A program made the translations under genes and the position numbers. This document shows positions 1 to 6,943 of a stretch of DNA of 8,382 bases, one piece after another. Numbering within the stretch: the first letter of the stretch is position 1; each line of letters opens with the position of its first letter. The stretch comes from Anaerolineales bacterium (GTDB lineage: Bacteria; Chloroflexota; Anaerolineae; 4572-78; J111), in contig JAAUSP010000324.1 in NCBI GenBank assembly GCA_012032575.1, positions 1-8,382 of the forward strand, in the 5' to 3' direction. The notes beneath the pieces are model-generated. The model searched no databases, had not been told where the DNA came from, and was given only the letters and a program-made list of their open reading frames with translations.

Positions 1-57
1 AAAATGGGTTTTACCGTAGCGGCTTGGGCGATTTCCAGATCGCTTGGGGACGGACAT
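1..57 (-). CDS. fhs: Formate-tetrahydrofolate ligase, N-terminal fragment with apparent +1 frameshift (runs off left edge)
   Basis: Only the first codons are inside the window. Formate-THF ligase makes 10-formyl-THF from formate, THF and ATP in the cytoplasm. From the ATG at 57-55 the frame reads MSVP and then turns into nonsense (KRSGNRPSRYG). One frame over, the DNA reads SDLEIAQAATVKPI, which closely matches the family's N-terminus (as I recall it, the Moorella enzyme begins MSKVPSDIEIAQAAKMKPV). Removing one base from the run of four G at 46-49 gives MSVPSDLEIAQAATVKPI without interruption. An AAAGGAG ribosome site (66-72) sits 9 bases from the ATG, so start and identity are both well supported. 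It lies 91 bp downstream of fchA, whose enzyme interconverts methenyl-THF and 10-formyl-THF, the product of this ligase. The extra base may be a sequencing error; the rest of the gene cannot be judged. Confidence 0.75.
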   Translation of the reverse strand, partial: MSVPKRSGNRPSRYGKTHF

Positions 58-95
58 AGCGTGATTCTCCTTTGAAAAAATGTGAACGTGATGCG

Positions 96-146
96 TGATA
101 CGTGATGCGTGATATTTATTCTTCACGCATCACGCATCACGTATCA
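96..146. repeat. Long perfect palindrome in the fchA-fhs gap
   Basis: Arms 96-113 and 129-146 are perfect 18-bp reverse complements around a 15-base loop. The arms are built from small GTGAT(A/G)CGTGATGCGT units, so several registers can pair. It starts only 2 bases past the fchA stop codon and ends just before the fhs ribosome site. No T-run follows, so it is not a standard intrinsic terminator. It could stabilise or process the fchA-fhs transcript, or be a dispersed intergenic repeat copy. Both are inference. Confidence 0.8.
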
Positions 147-148
147 AC

Positions 149-772
149 TTATAGTTTACCTTTAACTAACTCATACACCTCATTTGCCAGCGTATCGTGC
201 CCGGCCAGAAGTTGGTCCAATTCGGCCCGGTGTTGAGCCACAAAAACTTCATCTTTGATCGCACCCAAATTGATGAGAACATTGAGCGCGGCGGCTTTGA
301 GGCCCGTCTGGGCGCACAGCACCGCCACCCCGGCATCGCTGACAACGTTGGGGTTGCCCATTTCGGCGGTCGGGCGGCACAAATCAATCACTTCGGCGCA
401 GGCGCGGGCCGCCGCCAGGGGGACGAGGGTGGCTTTTTTCGACGCAGCCTGAATGGCGGCGGTGCGGGCGGCTTTCTCTTCGTCGCTGTTTTTGGGCAGG
501 CGATAGGCGGCCATGACCGTATCGAAGGCAGCTACGTCATCTTCGATCATTTGGGTCAACTGCCCCCGCAGCAGCTCCGACTGGCGCAGAATTTCCTGCA
601 ACCGGCTTTCAACCCTGGCGAATTTTTCCTTGCCAATGGTCAAATTGCAGACCATACTGACCAGCGCCGCGCCCATAGCCCCGGATAAGGCCGCCGCGCC
701 TCCGCCGCCAGGAGTCGGCGCTGCGCTGGCCAAATCATCGAGAAATGAATGAACGGTTGGATTGTTTGACAT
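149..772 (-). CDS. fchA: Cyclodeaminase/methenyl-THF cyclohydrolase (FchA/FTCD-C family)
   Basis: A 207-residue cytoplasmic enzyme of the formimino-THF cyclodeaminase family. Members convert 5-formimino-THF to methenyl-THF with release of ammonia, or act as methenyl-THF cyclohydrolase (FchA). The N-terminus carries the family signature APTPGGGGAAA (residues 18-28), followed by a helical stretch LSGAMGAALVSMVCNLTIGK. A DDVAAFD segment lies at 78-84 and the conserved GNPNVVSDAGVA segment at 139-150. Length is normal for the stand-alone domain. I chose the ATG at 772-770 because a GGAGG ribosome site (784-788) lies 11 bases upstream; the longer reading from 796 would place that site inside the gene and start right on a terminator T-run. 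The partner fhs follows 91 bp downstream, which favours the cyclohydrolase role in formate/C1 metabolism over histidine breakdown, since no hut gene is visible. No truncation seen. Confidence 0.93.
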   Translation of the reverse strand: MSNNPTVHSFLDDLASAAPTPGGGGAAALSGAMGAALVSMVCNLTIGKEKFARVESRLQEILRQSELLRGQLTQMIEDDVAAFDTVMAAYRLPKNSDEEKAARTAAIQAASKKATLVPLAAARACAEVIDLCRPTAEMGNPNVVSDAGVAVLCAQTGLKAAALNVLINLGAIKDEVFVAQHRAELDQLLAGHDTLANEVYELVKGKL

Positions 773-796
773 TAAAAAACGAACCTCCGTAATCAT

Positions 797-828
797 AAAA
801 AAACCCGCTTCTCAGACCTGAGAGCGAG
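797..828 (-). terminator. Intrinsic terminator in the fchA leader
   Basis: On the minus strand, CTCGCT-CTCA-GGTC-TGAG-A-AGCGGG forms a ten-pair stem (828-804, with one G-U pair and one bulged A) with a GGTC tetraloop, followed directly by seven T (803-797). It lies only 8 bases before the fchA ribosome site. It either ends transcripts from the surface-protein operon upstream (stop codon at 982-984) or works as an attenuator of fchA. An AGCT-GTGT-AGCT mini-hairpin (827-838) overlaps its base and would compete weakly. Confidence 0.7.
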
Positions 829-882
829 CTGTGTAGCTGAAAAAGTAGTGCTTAAATAAACCAGCAAGCCGCGCTGCCCACT

Positions 883-888
883 ATTATA
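883..888 (-). promoter_or_regulatory. Candidate -10 box for fchA
   Basis: A perfect TATAAT on the minus strand, about 110 bases before the fchA start. No good -35 hexamer is seen 16-18 bases further up. A transcript from here would carry a roughly 75-base leader with a short CAGC/GCTG hairpin (862-876), ending in the terminator at 797-828. I do not recognise a THF, ZTP, glycine or T-box riboswitch in that leader. Confidence 0.45.
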
Positions 889-981
889 ACCCACATCTTA
901 CTCCAAATGTGAGGCGTAAGCAATTATTTTGTTGGATAAAACGCCGGTAAGGGCAGCAGGCGGATTACTCCCGCAAAAACT

Positions 982-1995
982 TCAAGGCAGCGTTTCAATC
1001 GCGTCTACATCGTTGATGGATAATCCCCACATCGCTCCGTCGAAAGAAAGCGCCGATGAAAAGGCGCAAGCCGTATCACTGCCCAAATTAGTAGGAATGC
1101 AGACAAACACGCCTTCATCTTCGCCGGCAATACCCGTGACCGAAAAACTGCCAAGCGCGGTTAGATAAATTGACCCGCTGGTACTGACCCCTAATCCATC
1201 CACATCCTCGTCCGAGGTATCGGCCAGCCCTATATCAGAGCCATCAAAGTAGATCGCCCAACTGCCGCCGGTATTCTCCCCGTAAGCTGTCGGGGTAAAG
1301 CTGAGCGCATCTTCATCCTCGGCGGAGAGGCCGGAGACCGAGACGCCCCCGCTGGTAGAAATCAGCAATTGACCATCGGGTAAGAGGTCTATCCCATCTA
1401 CGTCTTCGCTGTCCAGGGTTAAGTCAACGTCAGAACCATCAAAGAACCAACTGAAGTTGCCGGTGGTCGTGTTGCCCAGCGAAGTGGCGTCGAATTGGAG
1501 AATGTCCGAATCATCCACGCTGCCCAGGCTCAGGGTGATCGGATCATTAAAGGACATCAGGAAGGTATCGGCGTCAACCAGGGTCAGGGCGTCAAGGTCT
1601 ATGCTGCTTAAGCCCACATCGGAGCCGTCAAAAACCATGACAAAGTCGGTTCCCTCGAAGCGCAAGATGTCCTCATTGCTGACATTGGCGACGGTGCCAA
1701 CGGGATACGAACCGCCGTTGCCCAGCGAAAGATAGATGGGTTCGTGGGTAAAGGTGAGGTCAAGCACCGGGTCGGGGCCAGGGGTGGGTGTTTCCTTGAC
1801 CAGCACGATGCCGGGCGTGGGCGAGGGCAGGGGCGAGTCGAAAGCAGGTTTGCCGGTCGCCGGTTCTATCTCCCATCCTTGCACGATAATCAGACCAAAC
1901 ATCAAAAGCGCAGCCACCAAAAGTATTTCCAGCCCGCCAAAAAGGGATGATAACAAGCGGCTAGTTTGAGAGGATTGAGGGTTGTTTAGTTTCAT
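982..1995 (-). CDS. Membrane-anchored protein of four FDGSDVGL-type repeats, function unknown
   Basis: A 337-residue protein with a cytoplasmic N-terminus, one membrane segment (about residues 19-39, LEILLVAALLMFGLIIVQG), a Pro/Thr-rich linker (about 53-76) and four tandem repeats filling the rest. Each repeat carries FDGSDVGL or a variant at 122, 185, 250 and 318, a spacing of 63-68 residues. Between these lie an Asp/Glu run (EDVDGL-like), a short strand such as LLISTSG, and an SVSG..AEDED segment. The last copy is degenerate (FDGAMWGL) and carries the only two cysteines, C299 and C310. I recall unnamed proteins with the same repeat in Chloroflexota and other bacteria, but no biochemical role. 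The Asp-rich loops suggest metal binding and the four units suggest a small propeller or solenoid; both are inference. An AGGA site lies 8 bases before the ATG, 18 bp after the SpoIID-domain gene, so it is probably last in that operon. Confidence 0.8.
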   Translation of the reverse strand: MKLNNPQSSQTSRLLSSLFGGLEILLVAALLMFGLIIVQGWEIEPATGKPAFDSPLPSPTPGIVLVKETPTPGPDPVLDLTFTHEPIYLSLGNGGSYPVGTVANVSNEDILRFEGTDFVMVFDGSDVGLSSIDLDALTLVDADTFLMSFNDPITLSLGSVDDSDILQFDATSLGNTTTGNFSWFFDGSDVDLTLDSEDVDGIDLLPDGQLLISTSGGVSVSGLSAEDEDALSFTPTAYGENTGGSWAIYFDGSDIGLADTSDEDVDGLGVSTSGSIYLTALGSFSVTGIAGEDEGVFVCIPTNLGSDTACAFSSALSFDGAMWGLSINDVDAIETLP

Positions 1996-2013
1996 TGTTT
2001 ATTTCCTGCGAAA

Positions 2014-4020
2014 TTAAGGAACGGCCCCTTTTAAGATAATCGGTAAATAGCCCTTTTCCACGTGCTCAAGCACAAAGGCGGTAATATTAATAGGGACGCT
2101 ATCATTGCAAGCGGCAGGGTTAGAGCCGGTGACGGTAAAAGTGAGCTGGCCCGTATAAGTCCCCAGCCCACCTGGCTTGGTGATGGTCAGCGTGACGATT
2201 TCATCATCCGTCCCTGAGGTGGGTGAAAGGTTGATCCAGGCGGGTTGATTATGAGTGGCCTGCCATTGCAGCGTCCCACCGCCCTCGTTTGTCACATACA
2301 AGTTGGCTGTATGCATTTGGCTGGGTGGGTCTACCTCAAAGAAGGTAGCGTAGCCCTGGGTCACATTACTGATGGACAAGAAAGGCAGCACTTTCAATTT
2401 TGTATAGGTGGTTTTCCATTCGCTTTCATCACCGTCTGGTCCAAGCTGGCCTCGGACTTGAAATTGATACTCGCGCCGGTTTCTATCGCAATTAACACTG
2501 TCATAGACGCTGGTAAATTGGACATTGTCGAGTTCCTCCTTCCAGCCAATGGCGTTCCAGGGCTTGGCGCTATGGAACACCCGACTGCGATACCTGAAAT
2601 CAAAGTAATTCGCGCCATTGACAGGAGTCCAGCTAAAGCCAAATCTTTGTCCGTACCTGCGCCAGACCTCGGTGGTAAACACCGCCGGGGGATGATTGAT
2701 GCTGACTTCGGGTTCGCCGCCCATGCCGCCCGGATCAACCACCACTTCTATATCCTGGGTGGGCCAATGGTTAGTTCCCTGCAACCCGCTCAACCAGCGC
2801 CCATCAATTTGAACATCCAGGCGCAGTTTATACGTGCCGGGCGGCGTCCCATGCGGAATTTTCAGACTGACATTGGATATCCAGGCATAATTACCGCGGG
2901 TTAAAGCACCGCTATTAGCCTGGCACAGACCGTATTTCTGGATAGCAAAAGCCACAGCGCTGCTATTGCTGGCATTATACAGATGATAACTCAAATAGGT
3001 GCGATGTCCGGCTTGAGGACAGCTTCCACCCGGGTACACGGGGATAACCGGCCAATCAGAATTGCCGCTGTTTTGAAAATAAACGGCTAAATCGGTGATG
3101 GACTCGCCCGGACGCATATATAGAGTACCTGGCAGGCCCGGCACATCGAGAATATTAAAGCGATAATCATCCGGCGGGTCAGGGCTGAGGCCGATGAAGT
3201 TGATGCCGGTGTAGTAGTGAGCCAAAATCTGTTGGGCCGTGTCCCAACGCACAGTCCACTGCGACCCGTGCTCTGGATATTCACCGGTACGGCCTGCGCC
3301 CCATCGCCCGGCGGCTTTTTGACCCATTCCGCCGTTGGAAGTGCCCACGTCATGCCCTTCCGCTCGACTAATAGGGTCGTATATAGATTTAAGGTAAGAC
3401 TGACTGCGTCCCGTAGTCCACAGATCATTATCTTGACCAAAAAATGCGGCGATAGGATCGGTACTTCCAGGTAGGCTAAGATAAACCTGTCCAGACACCG
3501 CCTGGTCAATAACTGCTTTATAAGATGTCGAGAGGGTATCATAGCTATAGGGAATGTATGTCTGAAAGTTGGTGGCAGAATTGTTCAAAATACCCCCTGG
3601 CGTGTCAAGAATTTGCCGGTATGCATAAGTGCGAGCAGCGATAGCTTGCGCCCGCACCGACGAGGCAGCATGGCCAGGGTCCAATTCATTAGGGACGACA
3701 TTACGAAGGTAACCTTGTGTACCAATCTCGATGCTGATGGTAGGTGTGTTGTTAGAGCCAAAAGGATATACACCCGGTATTGGCCCATCTCCACCTGCCC
3801 GATATACGCAACCATATCTTATATCGTTTAACTGACATAGCTTGGATGTTATTCCTCCACCGGGATAATTTAAGGCATACATCTGCAATGTCACCTGAGT
3901 AGGCGGAGTAAAATTCAATGGGGAGAAAGCTATTGCCACATCCGACCAAAGGAAAATTGAAATTACTATGAAGATAGGTACCAAGAAGAAAAGAGATGTC
4001 CTGAGTTCGTTTTTTAACAT
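2014..4020 (-). CDS. Secreted SpoIID/LytB-domain protein with Ig, FnIII and BACON-like modules
   Basis: A 668-residue exported protein. A signal peptide covers about residues 1-31 (hydrophobic core 11-25, likely cut after AIA). A SpoIID/LytB domain follows at about 95-275: the block YLRNVVPNELDP (104-115) with E112 at the place of the essential Glu of SpoIID, then RAQAIAARTYAY (123-134), an EGHDVGTSNGGMGQ block (221-234) and QILAHYYTG (264-272). SpoIID is a peptidoglycan lytic transglycosylase in sporulation, and LytB relatives enhance amidases, so action on cell-wall glycan is likely here. After it come an Ig/NBR1-like domain (about 300-428), a fibronectin-III-like domain (about 440-545) and a BACON-like domain (about 548-648, with AWINLSPTSGT). 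The C-terminus is GYLPIILKGAVP, resembling the LP-x-x-x-K tail I recall on many Chloroflexota exported proteins. An AAGGGA site precedes the ATG. It sits 23 bp after the TolB-like gene. No sporulation gene is nearby, so a sporulation role is not supported. Confidence 0.85.
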   Translation of the reverse strand: MLKNELRTSLFFLVPIFIVISIFLWSDVAIAFSPLNFTPPTQVTLQMYALNYPGGGITSKLCQLNDIRYGCVYRAGGDGPIPGVYPFGSNNTPTISIEIGTQGYLRNVVPNELDPGHAASSVRAQAIAARTYAYRQILDTPGGILNNSATNFQTYIPYSYDTLSTSYKAVIDQAVSGQVYLSLPGSTDPIAAFFGQDNDLWTTGRSQSYLKSIYDPISRAEGHDVGTSNGGMGQKAAGRWGAGRTGEYPEHGSQWTVRWDTAQQILAHYYTGINFIGLSPDPPDDYRFNILDVPGLPGTLYMRPGESITDLAVYFQNSGNSDWPVIPVYPGGSCPQAGHRTYLSYHLYNASNSSAVAFAIQKYGLCQANSGALTRGNYAWISNVSLKIPHGTPPGTYKLRLDVQIDGRWLSGLQGTNHWPTQDIEVVVDPGGMGGEPEVSINHPPAVFTTEVWRRYGQRFGFSWTPVNGANYFDFRYRSRVFHSAKPWNAIGWKEELDNVQFTSVYDSVNCDRNRREYQFQVRGQLGPDGDESEWKTTYTKLKVLPFLSISNVTQGYATFFEVDPPSQMHTANLYVTNEGGGTLQWQATHNQPAWINLSPTSGTDDEIVTLTITKPGGLGTYTGQLTFTVTGSNPAACNDSVPINITAFVLEHVEKGYLPIILKGAVP

Positions 4021-4043
4021 TTGTAGATCCCTTGTTCAAGTTT

Positions 4044-5368
4044 TTATTGTAGAAGAACATCGACTTGGTATAAGGAGTACTCAGACTTATTAAGGTATTC
4101 AACTAGAATCTTCTTACCATCAGGTGCCCAGCTTAAGCTTCCTTTATAGCCAATCAACCCTTCAACTGGAATAGGAATCGGAGCTGTTTCGGAGGGGTTA
4201 ACCACATCAGTAATGTACAACCCTATAGTTTCTACTCCATCTTGATAATCAATTACAGGAAGAAATAAGAGATGGCTGCTATTTGGTGCCCAAGCCATCT
4301 CCGTTACAAAATTAAATTTATCAGTACCTATTTGGTAAAATTTATTCTCTGGCCACTCTAAAATATACAAGTGGCTATAATCTACGGGAGGCATTCCTTC
4401 TGTTACCAGTAGCGCAAGCTTTCTCCCGTCAGAGCTCCATCTGGCAAGCCAAACCCATTTGTTTTGTCCAAAATCTATAAAGTGAGATTTGTTGTTTGTT
4501 GTATCAATAAGCTGCAACATTGTTTCAGGATTGTTATAATATGCAATCCAGTCACCCTTGGACTTCGAGCAACATTCTCATTCTGTTCCGGTTTGCTCTC
4601 ACTTAAATAAGCAGGTATAGGCTGGGTATTTGCACTTACTTTTGTGTCAGACAGGATTACGATATCTGAATTTCGTTTTAAGATCCCTACATTGTTTTTA
4701 TCTAGTGGAATTAGAGGAGGAACAACATCGGACGCAATTTGTTCTGTCTGCCCATCTCCCTTGCCTACCCACAAATTCTGCTGATTTGTTTTAAGGTCGA
4801 AAGAAAGATATGCGACTCCATTTTCCTCGGGTAACCAAACAGGTTGATATAGATTGCCTGGTTCGTTTACTCGAGCATATTCTTTTATAGTTCCATTTTT
4901 TACATTTACGGTACTCAAACTCACTGGCCCTTTGAGTAATATTTCTTCCGAGCTATTGGGAAGCCATTCCACTATTTCATTTTGGCCAATTGAATTACGA
5001 GTAATTGCAATTTCCTGCGGCGGCTTAAAGACAAAGCCCATAATCGGCTTATCCGACAGCGGCTCAAAGGTGGGCGTTGGGCTAGGGCTGGGGGCCGGGG
5101 TGGGGGTGGGGAAGGTGGTGATAATGACCGGGATCACTTCTGAGGTAGCAGTCGGGGTTATGGTGGCAGCTACAACAGGCGTAGGCGTCTCCCTGGCGGC
5201 CTGGAAGGCCAGTGCCGGGGTTGTGGCCGGCGCGCCTGGTTTTGTAGGCGCTTGAACTCCTCTCTGGCTAAAAAACAAGGTCAGGATTAACCCCAACACC
5301 AGCAGCCCTACCAGGGTCAAGATAGGGCTAAAAAAGTTTTTGAGTTTCTTGATCAGGGAGTGTGTCAT
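4044..5368 (-). pseudogene. Membrane-anchored TolB/PD40 beta-propeller protein, split by a 1-base frameshift
   Basis: Two overlapping frames encode one protein. The first part (from ATG 5368-5366) has a membrane segment at about residues 14-33, a linker of Pro-Thr/Ala/Ser repeats (about 38-102), then propeller strands such as YQPVWLPEENGVAYLSF. After VARSP (residue 270) the frame goes off. One base added at 4555-4559 restores SPKGDWIAYYNNPET and continues into the second part, which has LARWSSDGRKLALL, MAWAPNSSHLLFL and LSWAPDGKKILVEY. These are typical PD40 (WD40-like, TolB-type) blade motifs. The restored product is 441 residues. The function is probably protein or glycan binding at the outer face of the membrane; the partner is unknown. 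AGGAG lies 7 bases before the chosen ATG; a TTG just before it is less well placed. The propeller part is AT-rich (about 38% GC in one 60-base sample) whereas the linker is GC-rich. It may be a functional gene with a sequencing error, not a true pseudogene. Confidence 0.85.
4555..4561 (-). other. Frameshift site in the TolB-like gene
   Basis: The minus strand reads CCAAGGG here. A third A (a third T on the plus strand at 4558-4559) would give AGT-CCA-AAG-GGT-GAC-TGG, that is S-P-K-G-D-W. This joins the two halves at a motif equivalent to the usual SPDGKWIAY of PD40 repeats. The match on both sides makes a one-base loss the best explanation. Confidence 0.85.
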
Positions 5369-5386
5369 CAATTTGCTCCTACTTTT

Positions 5387-6910
5387 TCAAATAACCGGCA
5401 AAACCATGCGCCGTGTTTCGCCTAATACGGCCCACAGGGTTGCCCAATGATCCGGGTTGGCCGTAATGGTATTGCTGATTGGATCAACCCCACTGCTGGG
5501 TTCTTTGAGCCATTGTTGGCCGTTCCAATAGTACAGTGCCAGGGTGTCTTCAATGGCCGGTCCTTTTTCGGCATCGGTGTACCGTATCAAGAAAGCAAAA
5601 GTTTGGCCGGGGACAAGTTGAGCCGGTTGGCCGGTGGCGGCAGAAACGGCGCTGACTTCAAAGGTGTGGCCCAGCCCTACCCGTTCCCCCACGTCTTGAT
5701 CTTGCCAGAGATGGCGATAGGTCAGCGTGACCGTCTCGGTAAATGCGCCACTGGGAAAGATGAGATGGGTATCTTCTCCGGCTGATAGTAAGACGCCACC
5801 GCTGGGGCGGATATTGCCTGTCATCTTACCCTGCATGAGTCGCAGCATAAGGAGTCCATCATCCAGACCGGCTACATAGACATAATTGTTTTGTACATCC
5901 AATTCGTCAACCCAGTAGTAAACGTCGTTATCATAAAATCCTACTTCAACCGGCTTATGAGAATGCGAAACATCCACAATGTACAAATCACCCTCAGTCA
6001 AAATATAGGCAAAATTTCCTTGCACTGTTACATGCCTGGCCCCGCTTAGCTTCAGATAACCCAGCAGCTTCGGCTGCGTAGGTTTTGACACATCAATAAT
6101 GGAGAGGCCATTCTCCCCCAGAAATGCATCATCGGCCAGGTAAGCCGTCTGGCCCTTGACGACTACATCATTACTCCACTTCGCCAGCCCTGGATGGGAT
6201 CCTACCTCAATAGGGTAAGTGGGGTTGGAGGTATCCAGCACCCGCAAGCCACCCTCACCGGCAATGTAGGTCATATTTCCGCTCACCGCCACGCCGAAAG
6301 TACGCTGTTCAGGTTGGTACCAGCCAATCTCTCTGGGGGCGGCCAAGTTAGAGATATCCAGAAGACGCAGCACGGTGAGAAAATCAGTGAGGTAGGCTAT
6401 ATTTCCGGCGACAGCTACATCGGTTATATCCTCCAAATAAAGGTCATGGTAAGCACCCAATTCAGTAGGAGCAGTTGGATTAGAAACATCAACAAAATAC
6501 AACCAATATCCCTCGGCAGCATAAGCAATATCTTCAACCACCACCACCTTATCTATCCCACCCAGGTTGGCAAAACCGACTTCCTGGGGAAAGGCCGGAT
6601 TGGATATATCTACCAGGCGCAGGCCATCATAAGCCCCCACGTAAGCTATATTTCCAACGACCGTAACATCTGAAGCCCCCCAGGAATGGTGAACCGTTCC
6701 CCCTATTTGACCGGCCAGCTCAATGATCGGCGGCGGTAACCGGGCGGCTGAGAGAGTGTTTTCTATTTCTCCAGCCGGTTCTTGGGCGAAAGCCTCGTAT
6801 CTGGTCCAGACCAGCCCTAAACCAGTTAAAAGGACCAGCATAAGGAGACGTAAGCGGCTCAAGATCAGCCCATATCTATTCCGACAATAGCCTTTTACAG
6901 GTTGCATCAT
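5387..6910 (-). CDS. Exported LVIVD-repeat beta-propeller protein with ZU5-like C-terminal domain
   Basis: A 507-residue secreted or surface protein. The signal peptide spans about residues 1-42 (hydrophobic 14-34, likely cut after AFA). Seven LVIVD repeats follow between about 80 and 360, each with a V-V-x-G-N-x-A-Y-V strand and an L-x-(L/I/V)-(V/L)-D-(I/V)-S-N-P-x-x-P-x-(E/L)-(V/L)-G strand. Seven fits a closed seven-bladed propeller, a binding scaffold with no known catalysis. A C-terminal region (about 364-497) resembles a ZU5-type beta domain (GGVLLSAGEDTHLIFPSGAF) ending in an LYYWNGQQWLKE segment that I recall from other Chloroflexota surface proteins. The protein ends in RRMVLPVI; one extra T at the last codon would give LPVILKK, like the tail of the SpoIID-domain protein. 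It is first in the operon, 18 bp before the TolB-like gene. No clear ribosome site precedes the ATGATG, so the start is less certain; the two Met codons cannot be told apart. Confidence 0.88.
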   Translation of the reverse strand: MMQPVKGYCRNRYGLILSRLRLLMLVLLTGLGLVWTRYEAFAQEPAGEIENTLSAARLPPPIIELAGQIGGTVHHSWGASDVTVVGNIAYVGAYDGLRLVDISNPAFPQEVGFANLGGIDKVVVVEDIAYAAEGYWLYFVDVSNPTAPTELGAYHDLYLEDITDVAVAGNIAYLTDFLTVLRLLDISNLAAPREIGWYQPEQRTFGVAVSGNMTYIAGEGGLRVLDTSNPTYPIEVGSHPGLAKWSNDVVVKGQTAYLADDAFLGENGLSIIDVSKPTQPKLLGYLKLSGARHVTVQGNFAYILTEGDLYIVDVSHSHKPVEVGFYDNDVYYWVDELDVQNNYVYVAGLDDGLLMLRLMQGKMTGNIRPSGGVLLSAGEDTHLIFPSGAFTETVTLTYRHLWQDQDVGERVGLGHTFEVSAVSAATGQPAQLVPGQTFAFLIRYTDAEKGPAIEDTLALYYWNGQQWLKEPSSGVDPISNTITANPDHWATLWAVLGETRRMVLPVI

Positions 6911-6943
6911 GCTTATTTTAAAGCGAGTCGCCCCCTGGTGCTA

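Noticed and set aside
197..688. Long plus-strand open frame opposite fchA
   Set aside because: It mirrors fchA, whose family motifs, ribosome site and length are clear; the plus-strand product has a composition typical of a shadow frame.
829..882. THF, ZTP, glycine riboswitch or T-box in the fchA leader
   Set aside because: Conserved cores of these families (for example the T-box GGTGGnACCGCG or the ZTP CCGCCTGGGC element) are not present.
936..962. Weak terminator after the FDGSDVGL-repeat gene (CGCC/GGCG stem, four T on the minus strand)
   Set aside because: The stem has only 4 bp with a 13-base loop and a broken T-run; the hairpin at 797-828 is far stronger and may serve this operon.
2245..2904. 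219-residue plus-strand frame opposite the SpoIID-domain gene
   Set aside because: No recognisable domain and no ribosome site; the minus-strand gene explains the region.
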